DNA of 64,000 bases from Streptomyces calvus (GTDB lineage Bacteria > Actinomycetota > Actinomycetes > Streptomycetales > Streptomycetaceae). The notes beneath the pieces were generated by a model that saw only the letters and a list, made by a program, of their open reading frames with translations, had not been told where the DNA came from and did not search any database. Within the stretch, counting starts at the first letter, position 1. Each line of letters begins with the position of its first letter. Shown one piece after another: positions 10,409 to 21,428 of this stretch. A program made the position numbers and the translations under genes. The stretch is from contig NZ_VCNP01000009.1 in the NCBI RefSeq assembly GCF_006782915.1, positions 62,001 through 126,000 on the forward strand, given 5' to 3'.

Positions 10409-10651
10409 CGATAGCGGTCCTGTTGCCGTCGATTGGAGAAGGACGTTGCTCGTCTGAGGTTCTGAGACACCGCGTCACACCCGTCAGGTGTGTACGTCGC
10501 GTGCGACCTCGGCGTTCGAGCCGTCCTTGCGGTCCCTGCGGAACAGGGCTCTTCTCATGCCCAGGACTTCCCTCCCGACTGCCGGTCGTCGTCCCGCGGT
10601 GTCTCGATACGCGTGTGCCCCTGATCCCCCCGAGCAACCGCGGAGGCCCGT
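10409..10651 (+). promoter_or_regulatory. Long 5' leader of the ABC-F gene
   Basis: The region holds no convincing gene. It includes a 6-bp hairpin, CACACC at 10476-10481 and GGTGTG at 10487-10492, with a 5-nt loop. A frame open from the GTG at 10488 runs into the ABC-F coding region without stopping. Long leaders with upstream ORFs and antibiotic-responsive attenuation are known for many ABC-F resistance genes, but a specific uORF could not be fixed here. Confidence 0.35.
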
Positions 10652-12277
10652 ATGTCACCGTCCATCACCTGCACGTCCCTCTCCTTCACCTGGCCCGACG
10701 GCACCACCGTCCTCGACGGCCTCGACGTCGCCTTCGGCGCCGGCCGCACCGGCCTCGTCGGCGTCAACGGCTCAGGGAAGTCGACCCTGTTGAAGCTCAT
10801 CGCGGGTGAGCTCACCCCGGCCGACGGCGCCGTCCGGGTGGCCGGGGAGATCGGGTACCTGCCGCAGAACGTGACGCTGGACACCGCGCTGCGGGTCGAC
10901 GAGGCGCTCGGCATCGCCGCCCGGCGGGCCGCGCTGCACGCCATCGAGGCGGGCGACGCGGCCGAGGAGCACTTCGAGGCCCTCGGCGACGACTGGGACG
11001 TCGAGGAGCGCGCCCTGGCCACGCTCGGCGAACTCGGCCTCGGGCACATCGGCCTGGACCGCACCGTCGGCGAGGTGTCCGGCGGCGAGTCGGTGCTGCT
11101 GCGGCTGGCCGCGCTGCTGCTCCGGCGTCCGGACGTGCTGCTGCTCGACGAGCCCACCAACAACCTCGACCTGTACGCCCGCAGGCGGCTGTACGCGGCC
11201 GTCGAGGGCTGGCCCGGGGTGATGGTCGTGGTCAGCCACGACCGTGAACTGCTGGACCTGGTCGACCAGATCGCGGACCTGCGCTCGGGCGAGGTCACCT
11301 GGTACGGCGGCAACTTCTCGGCGTACGAGGAGGCCCTGGCCGTCGAGCAGGAGGCCGCCGAGCGGATGGTGCGCGTCGCCGAGGCCGACTTGCGCAAGCA
11401 GAAGCGCGAACTGGTCGACGCTCAGGTCAAGCTGGCCCGGCGCAAGCGGTACGGGCAGAAGATGTTCGAGCAGAAGCGCGAGCCGAAGATCGTCATGGGT
11501 GCGCGCAAGCGCGCGGCACAGGTGTCCGCGGGCAAGCACCGCATCATGCACGAGGAGAAGCTCTCCGAGGCCAGGGACCGCCTGGACGACGCGGTGGAGG
11601 CCGTGCGGGACGACGACGAGATCCGCGTCGACCTGCCGTACACGGCGGTACCGCCGGGCCGTGGTGTCCTCACGCTGCGGGACCTGCGCCTGGCGTACGG
11701 CGCGCGGGTGGACGGCGGGTTCGATCTGCACGGCCCCGAGCGGGTCGCGCTGATCGGACGCAACGGCGCGGGCAAGACGACGCTGCTGCGGACGATCGCC
11801 GGGGAGCTGGAGCCGGTCTCCGGCGAGGCGACGGCCCATGTGCCGCTGCGGTTCCTGCCGCAGCGGCTCGACGTCCTCGACCTGGAGCTGACCGTCGCGG
11901 AGAACGTGGCCCGGTTCGCGCCGGGCGCCACCAACAACCGGGTCCGGGCGCGGCTCGCCCGCTTCCTGTTCCGGGGCGCGCGGGCCGACCAGAAGGCGGC
12001 GACCCTCTCCGGTGGCGAGCGGTTCCGGGCGGCGCTGGCCGCGCTGATGCTGGCGGAGCCCGCGCCGCAGCTGCTGATGCTGGACGAGCCGACCAACAAC
12101 CTCGACATGGCGAGCGTCCGGCAGCTGACCACGGCACTGGAGTCGTACGAGGGAGCGCTGGTCGTCGCCAGTCACGATCTGCCGTTCCTGGAGTCGGTCG
12201 GCATCACCCGATGGCTGCTGATGGAGGAGGGAGAACTCAGGGAAATCACGCCAGAAGCTGTCGGGTATTCCGCCTAG
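10652..12277 (+). CDS. ABC-F subfamily ATPase (ribosome-associated)
   Basis: A 541-aa protein with two ATP-binding domains and no membrane segments, the hallmark of ABC-F translation factors that eject antibiotics from, or adjust, the ribosomal P/E site. Walker A motifs are GVNGSGKST (near residue 38) and GRNGAGKTT (near 369). Signatures are VSGGE and LSGGE, and both Walker B motifs are followed by DEPTNNLD. The 90-residue interdomain linker is Lys/Arg-rich, as expected of the P-site interaction motif. The downstream DrrC-like gene starts 11 bp after its stop, so they are almost surely co-transcribed. Whether this is a resistance or housekeeping ABC-F cannot be told. Confidence 0.9.
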   Translation: MSPSITCTSLSFTWPDGTTVLDGLDVAFGAGRTGLVGVNGSGKSTLLKLIAGELTPADGAVRVAGEIGYLPQNVTLDTALRVDEALGIAARRAALHAIEAGDAAEEHFEALGDDWDVEERALATLGELGLGHIGLDRTVGEVSGGESVLLRLAALLLRRPDVLLLDEPTNNLDLYARRRLYAAVEGWPGVMVVVSHDRELLDLVDQIADLRSGEVTWYGGNFSAYEEALAVEQEAAERMVRVAEADLRKQKRELVDAQVKLARRKRYGQKMFEQKREPKIVMGARKRAAQVSAGKHRIMHEEKLSEARDRLDDAVEAVRDDDEIRVDLPYTAVPPGRGVLTLRDLRLAYGARVDGGFDLHGPERVALIGRNGAGKTTLLRTIAGELEPVSGEATAHVPLRFLPQRLDVLDLELTVAENVARFAPGATNNRVRARLARFLFRGARADQKAATLSGGERFRAALAALMLAEPAPQLLMLDEPTNNLDMASVRQLTTALESYEGALVVASHDLPFLESVGITRWLLMEEGELREITPEAVGYSA

Positions 12278-12288
12278 CGTCGGGCGGC

Positions 12289-14553
<2,265 letters not shown>

Positions 14554-14708
14554 AGCGGTTACCGGTGGGTCATTTCCTCGCCGCCGGGGGTGGCCCGGCC
14601 GGGATTCGCGCTGCATGATGGCTGCGCCGACGTCCGAGGGGACCGGGCCGGACCACGGACGCCCTCGGTACGGCCAGTACATGTCCCATCCCGTACGGAG
14701 TTCCGCTC

Positions 14709-15485
14709 GTGCCCAGCAAGAAGGCCCTCGTCCGCCGTCCCGTTCCCCGCCTGGCCGAGGGCCTGGTGACGCACATCGAGCGGGATCGCGTCGACGTAAC
14801 CCGCGCGATGGGGCAGTGGGAGGCGTACACGGGAGCGCTGCGCGCCCACGGCTGGGAGACCATCGAGGTGGATCCGGCCGACGACTGCCCGGACTCGGTG
14901 TTCGTCGAGGACACCGTGGTGATGTACCGGAACGTGGCGCTGATCGCCCGGTCCGGCGCCGAGTCCCGGCGGGCGGAGACCGTCGGGGTCGAGGAGGCCG
15001 TGGCGTCGCTGGGCTGCTCGGTGAACTGGGTCTGGGAGCCGGGCACGCTGGACGGCGGCGACGTGCTGAAGGTCGGCGACACCGTGTACGTCGGCCGCGG
15101 CGGGCGCACCAACGCGGCCGGGGTGCAGCAGGTACGGGCCGCGTTCGAGCCGCTGGGGGCGCGGGTGGTCGCCGTGCCGGTCGCCAAGGTGCTGCATCTG
15201 AAGTCGGCGGTCACCGCGCTGCCGGACGGGACGGTCATCGGGCACATCCCGCACATGGACGCGCCGTCGCTGTTCGCCCGTTTCCTGCCGGTGCCGGAAC
15301 CCTCCGGGGCGCACGTGGTGCTGCTGGGCGGGGACAAGCTGCTGATGGCGACGAGCGCGCCGAAGACCGCCGAGCTGTTCGCGGACCTCGGCTACGAGCC
15401 GGTGCTGGTGGACATCGGCGAGTTCGAGAAGCTCGAGGGCTGTGTGACATGCCTCTCGGTGCGCCTGCGGGACCTCTACGCCTGA
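14709..15485 (+). CDS. ddaH: Dimethylargininase (N-omega,N-omega-dimethylarginine dimethylaminohydrolase)
   Basis: A 258-aa enzyme of the pentein fold that hydrolyses methylated arginines to citrulline and methylamines. It starts with VRRPVPRLAEGLVTH. It has the substrate-binding block PDSVFVEDT and LDGGDVL, the catalytic His163 in LHLKSAVTAL and the nucleophilic Cys248 in CVTCLSVRL. The GTG start at 14709 is preceded by GGAG at a spacing of about nine. The 155-bp gap from the DrrC-like gene argues for its own promoter. Confidence 0.9.
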   Translation: MPSKKALVRRPVPRLAEGLVTHIERDRVDVTRAMGQWEAYTGALRAHGWETIEVDPADDCPDSVFVEDTVVMYRNVALIARSGAESRRAETVGVEEAVASLGCSVNWVWEPGTLDGGDVLKVGDTVYVGRGGRTNAAGVQQVRAAFEPLGARVVAVPVAKVLHLKSAVTALPDGTVIGHIPHMDAPSLFARFLPVPEPSGAHVVLLGGDKLLMATSAPKTAELFADLGYEPVLVDIGEFEKLEGCVTCLSVRLRDLYA

Positions 15486-15596
15486 CCGTCGCCCTTCCTC
15501 ACCCGTACGGCTCAGCGACCTGCAGTTCCGGGGCCTGCCGGTCCGGCGCCACGCCGGGCGGGAACCCCGCTGATCAGGGGCCTTTACGGCGTCCTT

Positions 15597-15646
15597 AACC
15601 TACGGCTACGTAACCTACGGGTTCGTAGCCTACGATGCCGTAGGTT
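15597..15646. promoter_or_regulatory. Three 15-bp tandem repeats with outer inverted repeat before the desaturase
   Basis: From 15597 a 15-bp unit (consensus ARCCTACGRNNNCGT) is repeated three times to 15641 and closed by AGGTT. The outermost arms, AACCTACGGC at 15597-15606 and GCCGTAGGTT at 15637-15646, are a perfect inverted repeat. The block ends 52 bp upstream of the desaturase GTG, in the core promoter zone, and looks like a multi-dimer operator, probably for a TetR-family lipid regulator. Confidence 0.65.
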
Positions 15647-15698
15647 GTCGGCCCGCTCGCCGGCACCTCCACCTGCCACCGTCCCCCTGGAGTCACCC

Positions 15699-16673
15699 GT
15701 GACGATCACTTCCCCTCACCTCGGCAGCCCTTCCGTCTGGACCGACGCGCGGCTGTTGTACGCACTGGAGGAAGTGGTCGAGAAGGAGCTCAACCGGCAC
15801 CTCCAGGTCGCCAAGGACTGGATGCCGCACGAGTACGTGCCGTGGAGCGACGGCCGCAACTTCCCGGGCCTGTTCGAGGACGGCGAGGCCTGGGACAAGG
15901 AGCAGTCGAAGGTCACCGAGGTCGGGCGCATCGCCCTGGTGGTCAACCTGCTCACCGAGGACAACCTGCCCAGCTACCACCACGAGATCGCCACCCTGTT
16001 CGGCCGGGACGGCGCCTGGGGCACCTGGGTGCACCGCTGGACGGCCGAGGAGGGCCGCCACGGCATCGTGATGCGGGACTACCTGCTCGCCTCCCGGGCG
16101 GTGGACCCGGACAAGCTGGAGCAGTTCCGCATGTCGCACATGAGCGAGGGCTTCGAGTCGGACAACCGGCACTCGATGCTCCACTCGATCGCCTACGTCG
16201 CCTTCCAGGAGCTGGCCACCCGCATCTCGCACCGCAACACCGGCCACCAGTCCGGCGACCCGGTCTGCGACCGCATGCTGGCCCGCATCGCGACCGACGA
16301 GAACCTGCACATGGTGTTCTACCGGAACCTGCTCAAGTCGGCGTTCGAGCTCGCCCCCGACCTGACGATGCAGGCGGTGCGCGATGTCGTGGTGAACTTC
16401 CGGATGCCCGGTCACGGCATCCCCGGGTTCGAGCGGGCCGCCGCGCAGATGGCCATCGGCGAGGTCTACAACCTGCGCATCCACCACGACGACGTGCTGC
16501 AGCCGGTGCTGCGCTTCCTGAAGGTCATGGAGATCGACGGGCTCGGCCCCGAGGGCCTCAAGGCGCAGGAGGAGCTCGGCCTGTTCATGGGCGGCCTGGA
16601 CGCGGAGGCCTCGAAGTTCGACGAGAAGCTGGCGGCCCGCAAGGCCCGGATGGCGGCCCGCGCCGGCGGCTGA
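15699..16673 (+). CDS. Acyl-ACP desaturase (ferritin-like, type 2 fatty-acid desaturase)
   Basis: A 324-aa soluble di-iron enzyme that inserts a double bond into acyl-ACP. Both iron-binding helices are visible: EEGRHG at 117-122 and DENLH at 200-204. These are the two E/D-x-x-H motifs of plant stearoyl-ACP desaturase and mycobacterial DesA proteins. The conserved TEDNLPSYH is at 87-95. The start taken is GTG 15699 with GGAG six bases upstream. An earlier in-frame start would put coding sequence inside the repeat-rich operator. The strong operator array suggests tight control by acyl-CoA or unsaturated-lipid state. Confidence 0.9.
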   Translation: MTITSPHLGSPSVWTDARLLYALEEVVEKELNRHLQVAKDWMPHEYVPWSDGRNFPGLFEDGEAWDKEQSKVTEVGRIALVVNLLTEDNLPSYHHEIATLFGRDGAWGTWVHRWTAEEGRHGIVMRDYLLASRAVDPDKLEQFRMSHMSEGFESDNRHSMLHSIAYVAFQELATRISHRNTGHQSGDPVCDRMLARIATDENLHMVFYRNLLKSAFELAPDLTMQAVRDVVVNFRMPGHGIPGFERAAAQMAIGEVYNLRIHHDDVLQPVLRFLKVMEIDGLGPEGLKAQEELGLFMGGLDAEASKFDEKLAARKARMAARAGG

Positions 16674-16744
16674 GGACCCGCCTCGCGGCCGGAGCCGCAA
16701 CCAGCCGTGCCGGCGCGTCCCGGTTCTGAGGACGCGCGCGGCCC

Positions 16745-16795
16745 GAGCCCCTGCGCCACACTCCCCCGTTCCGGGGCCGTGTGGTGCAGGGGCTC
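16745..16795 (+). terminator. Strong hairpin after the desaturase gene
   Basis: A 17-bp arm starting GAGCCCCTGC (16745-16761) pairs with the arm ending GCAGGGGCTC (16779-16795) with a single G-T type mismatch and a 17-nt loop. It lies 72 bp past the desaturase stop. There is no obvious T-run, which is usual in Streptomyces. Apart from this hairpin the gap 16674-16951 shows nothing further. Confidence 0.6.
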
Positions 16796-16951
16796 ACTGC
16801 GAGGTCCCGCCGGTCGTCGTCGGCGCCGCTGCCCTCCCGTCCGTATCGGCTGTCACCGCGGGCGGCGACGGCGCTCCGGCCCGGGCACGGCGGCGACTGC
16901 TGTCTCGGGTCGGTCCGCAGCGGTGACGTGGCGGCGGCTCCCGTGGTTGTC

Positions 16952-18232
16952 TCAGCCGGAATGTCGTCCGTGGGCCTGTGGCTCACGAACGTGGGCGCCG
17001 TCCCCATGGGGGCCGCCCACACCACTGGACGGTCCATGGGGCCGGTGGTCGGGCAGGGTGAGCGCCGTATGGGCCGCCCGTCCACGTCCCGGTGGCGCGG
17101 TGGTGAGGCCGCGCAGCCTGCTGTTGCGTTGTGCGAGGGCTTCGGCGGTGGTCGGGAAGAGCGCCGCGCCGCCTTCGCCGACCTGCGCCTGGTTCAGTTC
17201 GACGAATCCGCGGAGGTCGCGTTCGTAGGCGGCGAAGGCCGCGGTGTGGTCGCGGTGGGCGGCGAGCGAGCCGGCGAGCAGGTAGGCGCCGACGAGGGCG
17301 AGGCTGGTCCCCTGTCCCGTCAGGAACGACGGTGCGTGGGCGGCGTCGCCGACCAGCGCGACCCGTCCGCTGGACCAGCACGGCATACGGATCTGGCTCA
17401 CGGTGTCGAAGAACGGGTCGTCCGCGTCGCGCAGGGCGGCGACCATGGCCGGGATGTCCCATCCGTCACCGGCGAAGGTGGCGGCGACGAGGTCGTGTTG
17501 TGCCCCGGCGTCGCGGAGGACCTCGTAGGGCGGTTCGGGGTGGGTGAAGGTGAGCAGTGCGTGCAGCTCGTCGCTGTCTCCGACGGCGTAGAGCGCGGCG
17601 GCCCGTCCCGGAGTGTTCCAGAGGAGCACCTCGTGGGAGAGTCCGGCGGTGTTGGGCATGGCGAACAGGGCGAAGCAGTACCCGAGATAGTGGTGGAAGC
17701 GCCGCTCGGGCCCGAACACCAGCTCCCGGGTGCGCGAGTGCAGCCCGTCCGCGCCCAGGACCAGGTCGAAGCTGCGCCGGACGCCACTGCGGAAGGTGAC
17801 GTCGACACCGTGCGCGTGGTCCCGGAGCACATCGATGGAGTCGTCGAACACGAACTCCACCTCGTCACGGACGGCCCCGTACAGGAGGCCGGTCAGGTCC
17901 CCGCGGGGCACCTCGACGTCATGTCCCTCGATTCCGCCGGTCACCGCCTGCGGACGGAGCACCGCCACCTCGCTGCCGTCGGCGTTGAGGAAGGTCATCC
18001 GGCGCGACTCGATGTGCGCGTCCCGCAGGCGCGGCAGGATTCCCATCCGGCGCGCCACCTCCACCGCGGTGCCCCGCACGTCGATCGGGTACCCGCCGCC
18101 GCGCAGTCCGGTGGACTTCTCCACCACCGTCACCTCGAATCCGTACCGGTGCAGCCAGAACGCCACGGCGGAACCCGCGATGCTCGCGCCGGACACCAGG
18201 ACCGAACCCTTCGAGGCCGTTCTTGTACTCAT
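16952..18232 (-). CDS. FAD-dependent aromatic-ring-type monooxygenase
   Basis: A 426-aa flavoprotein of the PHBH/TetX-like class that uses NAD(P)H and O2 to hydroxylate small molecules. It has the dinucleotide motif GASIAG near residue 15, the DG motif GADGLHSR and the second FAD motif LVGDAAHAP followed by GQGTSLAL. Family members usually end soon after a block like ALTLPDHRP. Here about 28 further Gly/His/Pro-rich residues follow, suggesting a lost original stop. It lies 101 bp downstream of the MFS gene on the same strand, so efflux and chemical modification may act on one substrate. Confidence 0.85.
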   Translation of the reverse strand: MSTRTASKGSVLVSGASIAGSAVAFWLHRYGFEVTVVEKSTGLRGGGYPIDVRGTAVEVARRMGILPRLRDAHIESRRMTFLNADGSEVAVLRPQAVTGGIEGHDVEVPRGDLTGLLYGAVRDEVEFVFDDSIDVLRDHAHGVDVTFRSGVRRSFDLVLGADGLHSRTRELVFGPERRFHHYLGYCFALFAMPNTAGLSHEVLLWNTPGRAAALYAVGDSDELHALLTFTHPEPPYEVLRDAGAQHDLVAATFAGDGWDIPAMVAALRDADDPFFDTVSQIRMPCWSSGRVALVGDAAHAPSFLTGQGTSLALVGAYLLAGSLAAHRDHTAAFAAYERDLRGFVELNQAQVGEGGAALFPTTAEALAQRNSRLRGLTTAPPGRGRAAHTALTLPDHRPHGPSSGVGGPHGDGAHVREPQAHGRHSG

Positions 18233-18333
18233 GCGTCAACTCCTTTGTGAGTGGCGGGAATTCGAGGACCGACTGGGATCACTGCGCAGGCGAGGAGACC
18301 GTCGGCTGCCGCCCGGTCGTCCGGAGGTGGCCC

Positions 18334-19797
18334 TCACACCGTTTCCCGTTCGAGGCCGGGCGGCGGGGCCGTGCGGCTGTGGCGGGTGCGCCGCATCAGC
18401 CCGACGGCGAGCACCGCGGCGACGGCGAACGCGCCGGAGGCGATGGCGATGTAGCTGTACACGCCCGTCGCCGAGTTCGTCGTGTCGCCGTCGACGACCA
18501 CGGTCGTCGACCTGAGCACGGCCGCGCCCACGAAGTCGAGCACCACCGCACCGATCGACACCATCACCATGACCAGGCTGGACACGATTCCCTGGCGTTC
18601 GGCGGGCGCCAGGCTGCCCGCCATGTTGAAGCCGGACGTGCCGAGCGCCCCCACCGTGACACCCAGCAGGAATCCGCAGCAGAGCGCGGCGGGCAGCCGG
18701 GAGGCCCCGAGGAACATCCCGAGGGTCACCACCGTGCCGAGCACGACCGCCCCGGCCAGCGTCGCGGCCGGTCCGATGCGTACGGCAAGCCATCCCGCCG
18801 CCGGACCTCCCAGCGTGACGCCGAGTCCCGGCGCCGCGAGCAGCAGTGCCACCGATCCCTGGCCGGCCAGTCCGTATCCGAGGTTCTGGTCCGCCGCGAC
18901 GTCACCGATCAGAGGGATGAGCTGGAGCATGCTCTGGTACGAGCCGGCCGCCAGGAAGACGACGACGAGCGTGAGCACCAGCGGCCGGCCGAGGTTCCTG
19001 AGGTCGATCAGGGCGTCGGGCTTGCGGCTGGACACCAGTAACCACCGGGCCAGCGACCCGACGCCGCCGACGAGGAGAGCCAGCGGGCCGACGGCGAGCC
19101 AGCCGAGGGCCGAGCCGAGACTGACGTAGCCGAGCACCCCGGCGAGACCTCCGCCGAGGAGGAGGGCGCCGCGGATGTCGACCCTGCCCGGTGTCCTGGC
19201 CAGGTCTTCGGGAATGACACGGCGCACGCAGACCGCCATCGCGGCCGCGACGACGGCCGACCCGAGGAACAGGATCTGGAAGCCGAACTCCGTGGCGAGT
19301 TCCTCGACGAGGAAACGGGTCGCGATGTTGAGCACCGCGGAGCCGGAGGTCACGATGCCCACGACGATCATCGCGGTGCGGGGCGGGCAGACACTTCGCG
19401 CGATGGCGACGGAGAGGAACACGGCCGCCAGCGCCGCTCCCTGCAGTACGCGCCCCGGCACGAACACCCAGAGGCTGGGGGCCACGGCGCACAGGAGGGC
19501 GCCCACGCCGCTGAGGAGCAGCGTCACCACGAGCACCCTGCGCCTGCCGTGGATGTCGGCGCTCTTGCCGAGCAAGGGCGCCCACATCACGCCGGCCAGC
19601 ATCGCGGTGGCGTTGAGCCACGCCGTCTGGTCGGTCTCGAAATGGTCGAGCATGTCGGGGAGGACGACCAGCGGCGCGGTGATGGCCGAGTCGACCACGA
19701 AGTTCACCATCACCAGGACGGCCACCAGGCCGATGAGCCGTCCGTTCCCGCTCGTGTGCAATCCGACGTCCGTGTCGTCGGTCCTGCTCTGCTGCAT
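18334..19797 (-). CDS. MFS drug-efflux transporter, 14-TM DHA2 type
   Basis: A 487-aa integral membrane protein with about fourteen hydrophobic helices, the size and layout of EmrB/QacA proton antiporters. Motif A-like GKSADIHGRRR lies in the first cytoplasmic loop (near residue 80), and motif C-like glycine/proline patterns appear later (APGLGVTLGGPAAG). Start is ATG 19797. It is divergent from a TetR gene, with an inverted repeat in between, and is followed by an FAD monooxygenase, a common drug-resistance arrangement. Substrate is unknown. Confidence 0.87.
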   Translation of the reverse strand: MQQSRTDDTDVGLHTSGNGRLIGLVAVLVMVNFVVDSAITAPLVVLPDMLDHFETDQTAWLNATAMLAGVMWAPLLGKSADIHGRRRVLVVTLLLSGVGALLCAVAPSLWVFVPGRVLQGAALAAVFLSVAIARSVCPPRTAMIVVGIVTSGSAVLNIATRFLVEELATEFGFQILFLGSAVVAAAMAVCVRRVIPEDLARTPGRVDIRGALLLGGGLAGVLGYVSLGSALGWLAVGPLALLVGGVGSLARWLLVSSRKPDALIDLRNLGRPLVLTLVVVFLAAGSYQSMLQLIPLIGDVAADQNLGYGLAGQGSVALLLAAPGLGVTLGGPAAGWLAVRIGPAATLAGAVVLGTVVTLGMFLGASRLPAALCCGFLLGVTVGALGTSGFNMAGSLAPAERQGIVSSLVMVMVSIGAVVLDFVGAAVLRSTTVVVDGDTTNSATGVYSYIAIASGAFAVAAVLAVGLMRRTRHSRTAPPPGLERETV

Positions 19798-19900
19798 CAG
19801 GGACTCCTCACTGCGGGCTCGCGACGGGTGGCCGGCGCGGCCTGACGTGTCGTCGACTGGAAGGCGGCGCAGGGCTGCCCACCGCCTAAGATACGTTCTA

Positions 19901-19939
19901 GTTTCTTATTTTGGAGAGTAGAGTACGCCGATAAGAAAC
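19901..19939. promoter_or_regulatory. Operator-like inverted repeat between the MFS and TetR genes
   Basis: GTTTCTTAT (19901-19909) and ATAAGAAAC (19931-19939) are perfect inverted 9-mers 21 bp apart. A third partial copy, GTTTCTAAG, occurs just before the TetR ribosome-binding site. The AT-rich arms stand out in a 70%-plus GC context. The likely ligand is the adjacent TetR protein, repressing both directions. Confidence 0.65.
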
Positions 19940-19961
19940 GTCAAAGTTTCTAAGGAGTGTT

Positions 19962-20543
19962 GTGGGAAGACGGCGCGGTGAGGCACTGGAGGCGGCGATC
20001 CTCGAGGCGGCCTGGGACGAGCTGGGCGAGCGGGGGTACGCGAACCTGACCTTCGACTCCGTGGCCCGACGGGCCGGCACCAGCAAACCGGTGCTCTACC
20101 GGCGCTGGCCGGACAAGCAGAAGCTGGTCGAGGCGGCCGTGGTACGCCGCAACGTCGTCCAGTCCGTCCCCCCGGCCGACACCGGGTCCCTGCGCGGCGA
20201 CCTGATCGCCACCCTCACCGAACTGGGCCAGAAGCAGGGGCCGTTCCTCGCCCAGCTCAGCCTGCTGCTCGCCGACTACTTCATCGAGACCGACTCCAGC
20301 TTCGCCGAACTGCGCGAGATGATCGTCGCCGGACGCCGCTCCGGACGCGACGAGATCATGGAGCGCGCCATCGAGCGCGGCGAGCTCGACCCGGCCAGGC
20401 TCACGCCACGCATCGCCTCGCTCCCCTTCGACCTGCTGCGCGGCGAGACGATGATGACGCTGCGGCCGGTCGCACCGGAGGTGATCGAGGAGATCGTCGA
20501 CACGATCTTCCTCCCGCTGGTCGGGCGGCGTCCCGCGCCGTAA
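19962..20543 (+). CDS. TetR-family transcriptional repressor
   Basis: A 193-aa protein with a classic N-terminal TetR helix-turn-helix (LEAAILEAAWDELGERGYAN, then TFDSVARRAG and SKPVLYRRWPDKQKLV) and a helical C-terminal ligand domain of the TetR_C type seen in AcrR-like regulators. The GTG start at 19962 follows AAGGAG by five bases. Divergence from the MFS/monooxygenase pair and the intervening palindrome suggest it represses that pair and itself, with the transported compound as inducer. Confidence 0.87.
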   Translation: MGRRRGEALEAAILEAAWDELGERGYANLTFDSVARRAGTSKPVLYRRWPDKQKLVEAAVVRRNVVQSVPPADTGSLRGDLIATLTELGQKQGPFLAQLSLLLADYFIETDSSFAELREMIVAGRRSGRDEIMERAIERGELDPARLTPRIASLPFDLLRGETMMTLRPVAPEVIEEIVDTIFLPLVGRRPAP

Positions 20544-20559
20544 CGGTTGTCCACGGGGG

Positions 20560-20919
20560 CCGGCGCTCGGGGACAGGGCCCGCTCGGCAGGCAGCGGTCG
20601 GGGCCGGGCGGTTCGGCAGTCAGCGGTGAGCGGACAGCGGCCAGGGCCCGGTCGGCAGTCAGGGCCGGGCGGCCGGCGGTCAGCGGTCGGGGCCGGGCGG
20701 CCGGCGGTCAGCCGCGCTGCGGCCACGCCTCGGCGGCCTGGACTCGGCGGTAGGCGGCCTGGACTCGGCAGCCTGGACTCGACGGCCTGGACTCGGCGCT
20801 CGGCGCCTGGACTCGACGGCCTGGACGCGGCGCTCGGCGGCCTGAGCTCGGCGGTCCGGGCTGGGCGGTCGGGCTCAGCGGTCCGGGCTGGACGGTCCGG
20901 GCTCGGCGGTCGGCCGGAA
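20560..20919. repeat. Degenerate minisatellite between TetR and WhiB-like genes
   Basis: The 376-bp gap between two convergent genes is almost entirely imperfect tandem repeats. The left half repeats a 28-bp unit built on GGGCCGGGCGGCCGGCGGTC. The right half repeats CCTGGACTCG[GA]C, with copies starting at 20737, 20758, 20772, 20786, 20806 and a variant at 20820, i.e. 14-bp and 20/21-bp steps. It then grades into CGGTCCGGGCT units. No gene is credible here. Confidence 0.8.
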
Positions 20920-21165
20920 CTACCGTCCCGCGCGCCGCAGTTCCAGGCGTTCCTTCTCGGACAGGCCACCCCACACGCCGAACCGCATGTCATGGGTCAT
21001 CGCGTACTCGAGGCAGGTGGCGCGGATCGGGCACAGGCCGCAGATGCGCTTGGCCTCGCGGACCGAGCTACCGGGATCGGGGAAGAAGAAGTCTCCCCCC
21101 GTCTGGGCGCACAGCGCCTCCTCCTGCCAGGCCAGGTCGGGCGACCGCAACGTTTCGATGTGCAT
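20920..21165 (-). CDS. WhiB-like iron-sulfur transcription factor
   Basis: An 81-aa Wbl protein, the actinobacterial family that binds a redox- or NO-sensitive [4Fe-4S] cluster and usually partners the principal sigma factor. The four cluster ligands are present: Cys in EALCAQ, CGLC in RICGLCPIR and Cys in ATCLEYA. They are followed by the turn motif GVWGGLS and a basic tail (LELRRAGR). Start is ATG 21165. The family assignment is certain. Which wbl paralogue it is cannot be fixed from sequence alone. Confidence 0.92.
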   Translation of the reverse strand: MHIETLRSPDLAWQEEALCAQTGGDFFFPDPGSSVREAKRICGLCPIRATCLEYAMTHDMRFGVWGGLSEKERLELRRAGR

Positions 21166-21428
21166 GGCGGGAAGCGTGCCGGGCGGCGAAAAACGTTCGA
21201 TCAACGCCGGCTCAACACGGCGGCCCTCCCCCGGCCTTCTCCGCGTTTCCCGGTCTGCCCCGCCTGCCCGCCGCCGCTCGCCCCGGCCGGCCTCTTCCTC
21301 GCCCCTGTCGGCCTCTTCCTCGCCCCGCCCCTCCTTCGCCGCCGCTCCTTCGCCGCCCCGGCGGCCCGCCGCGACCGCACGATGATGACGTCCCGCCGTC
21401 CGGCCGCGCACGGCGGCGCGCCGGTGTT

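Noticed and set aside
10488..10793. Upstream ORF regulating the ABC-F gene
   Set aside because: The frame runs 142 bases into the ABC-F coding region, has no ribosome-binding site and shows no recognisable attenuator peptide, so only the long leader is reported.
20560..20919. Coding gene for a repetitive protein
   Set aside because: Frames open through the region translate to Gly/Arg/Ala repeats without a ribosome-binding site, and repeat lengths of 14 and 20 bp do not keep a frame.
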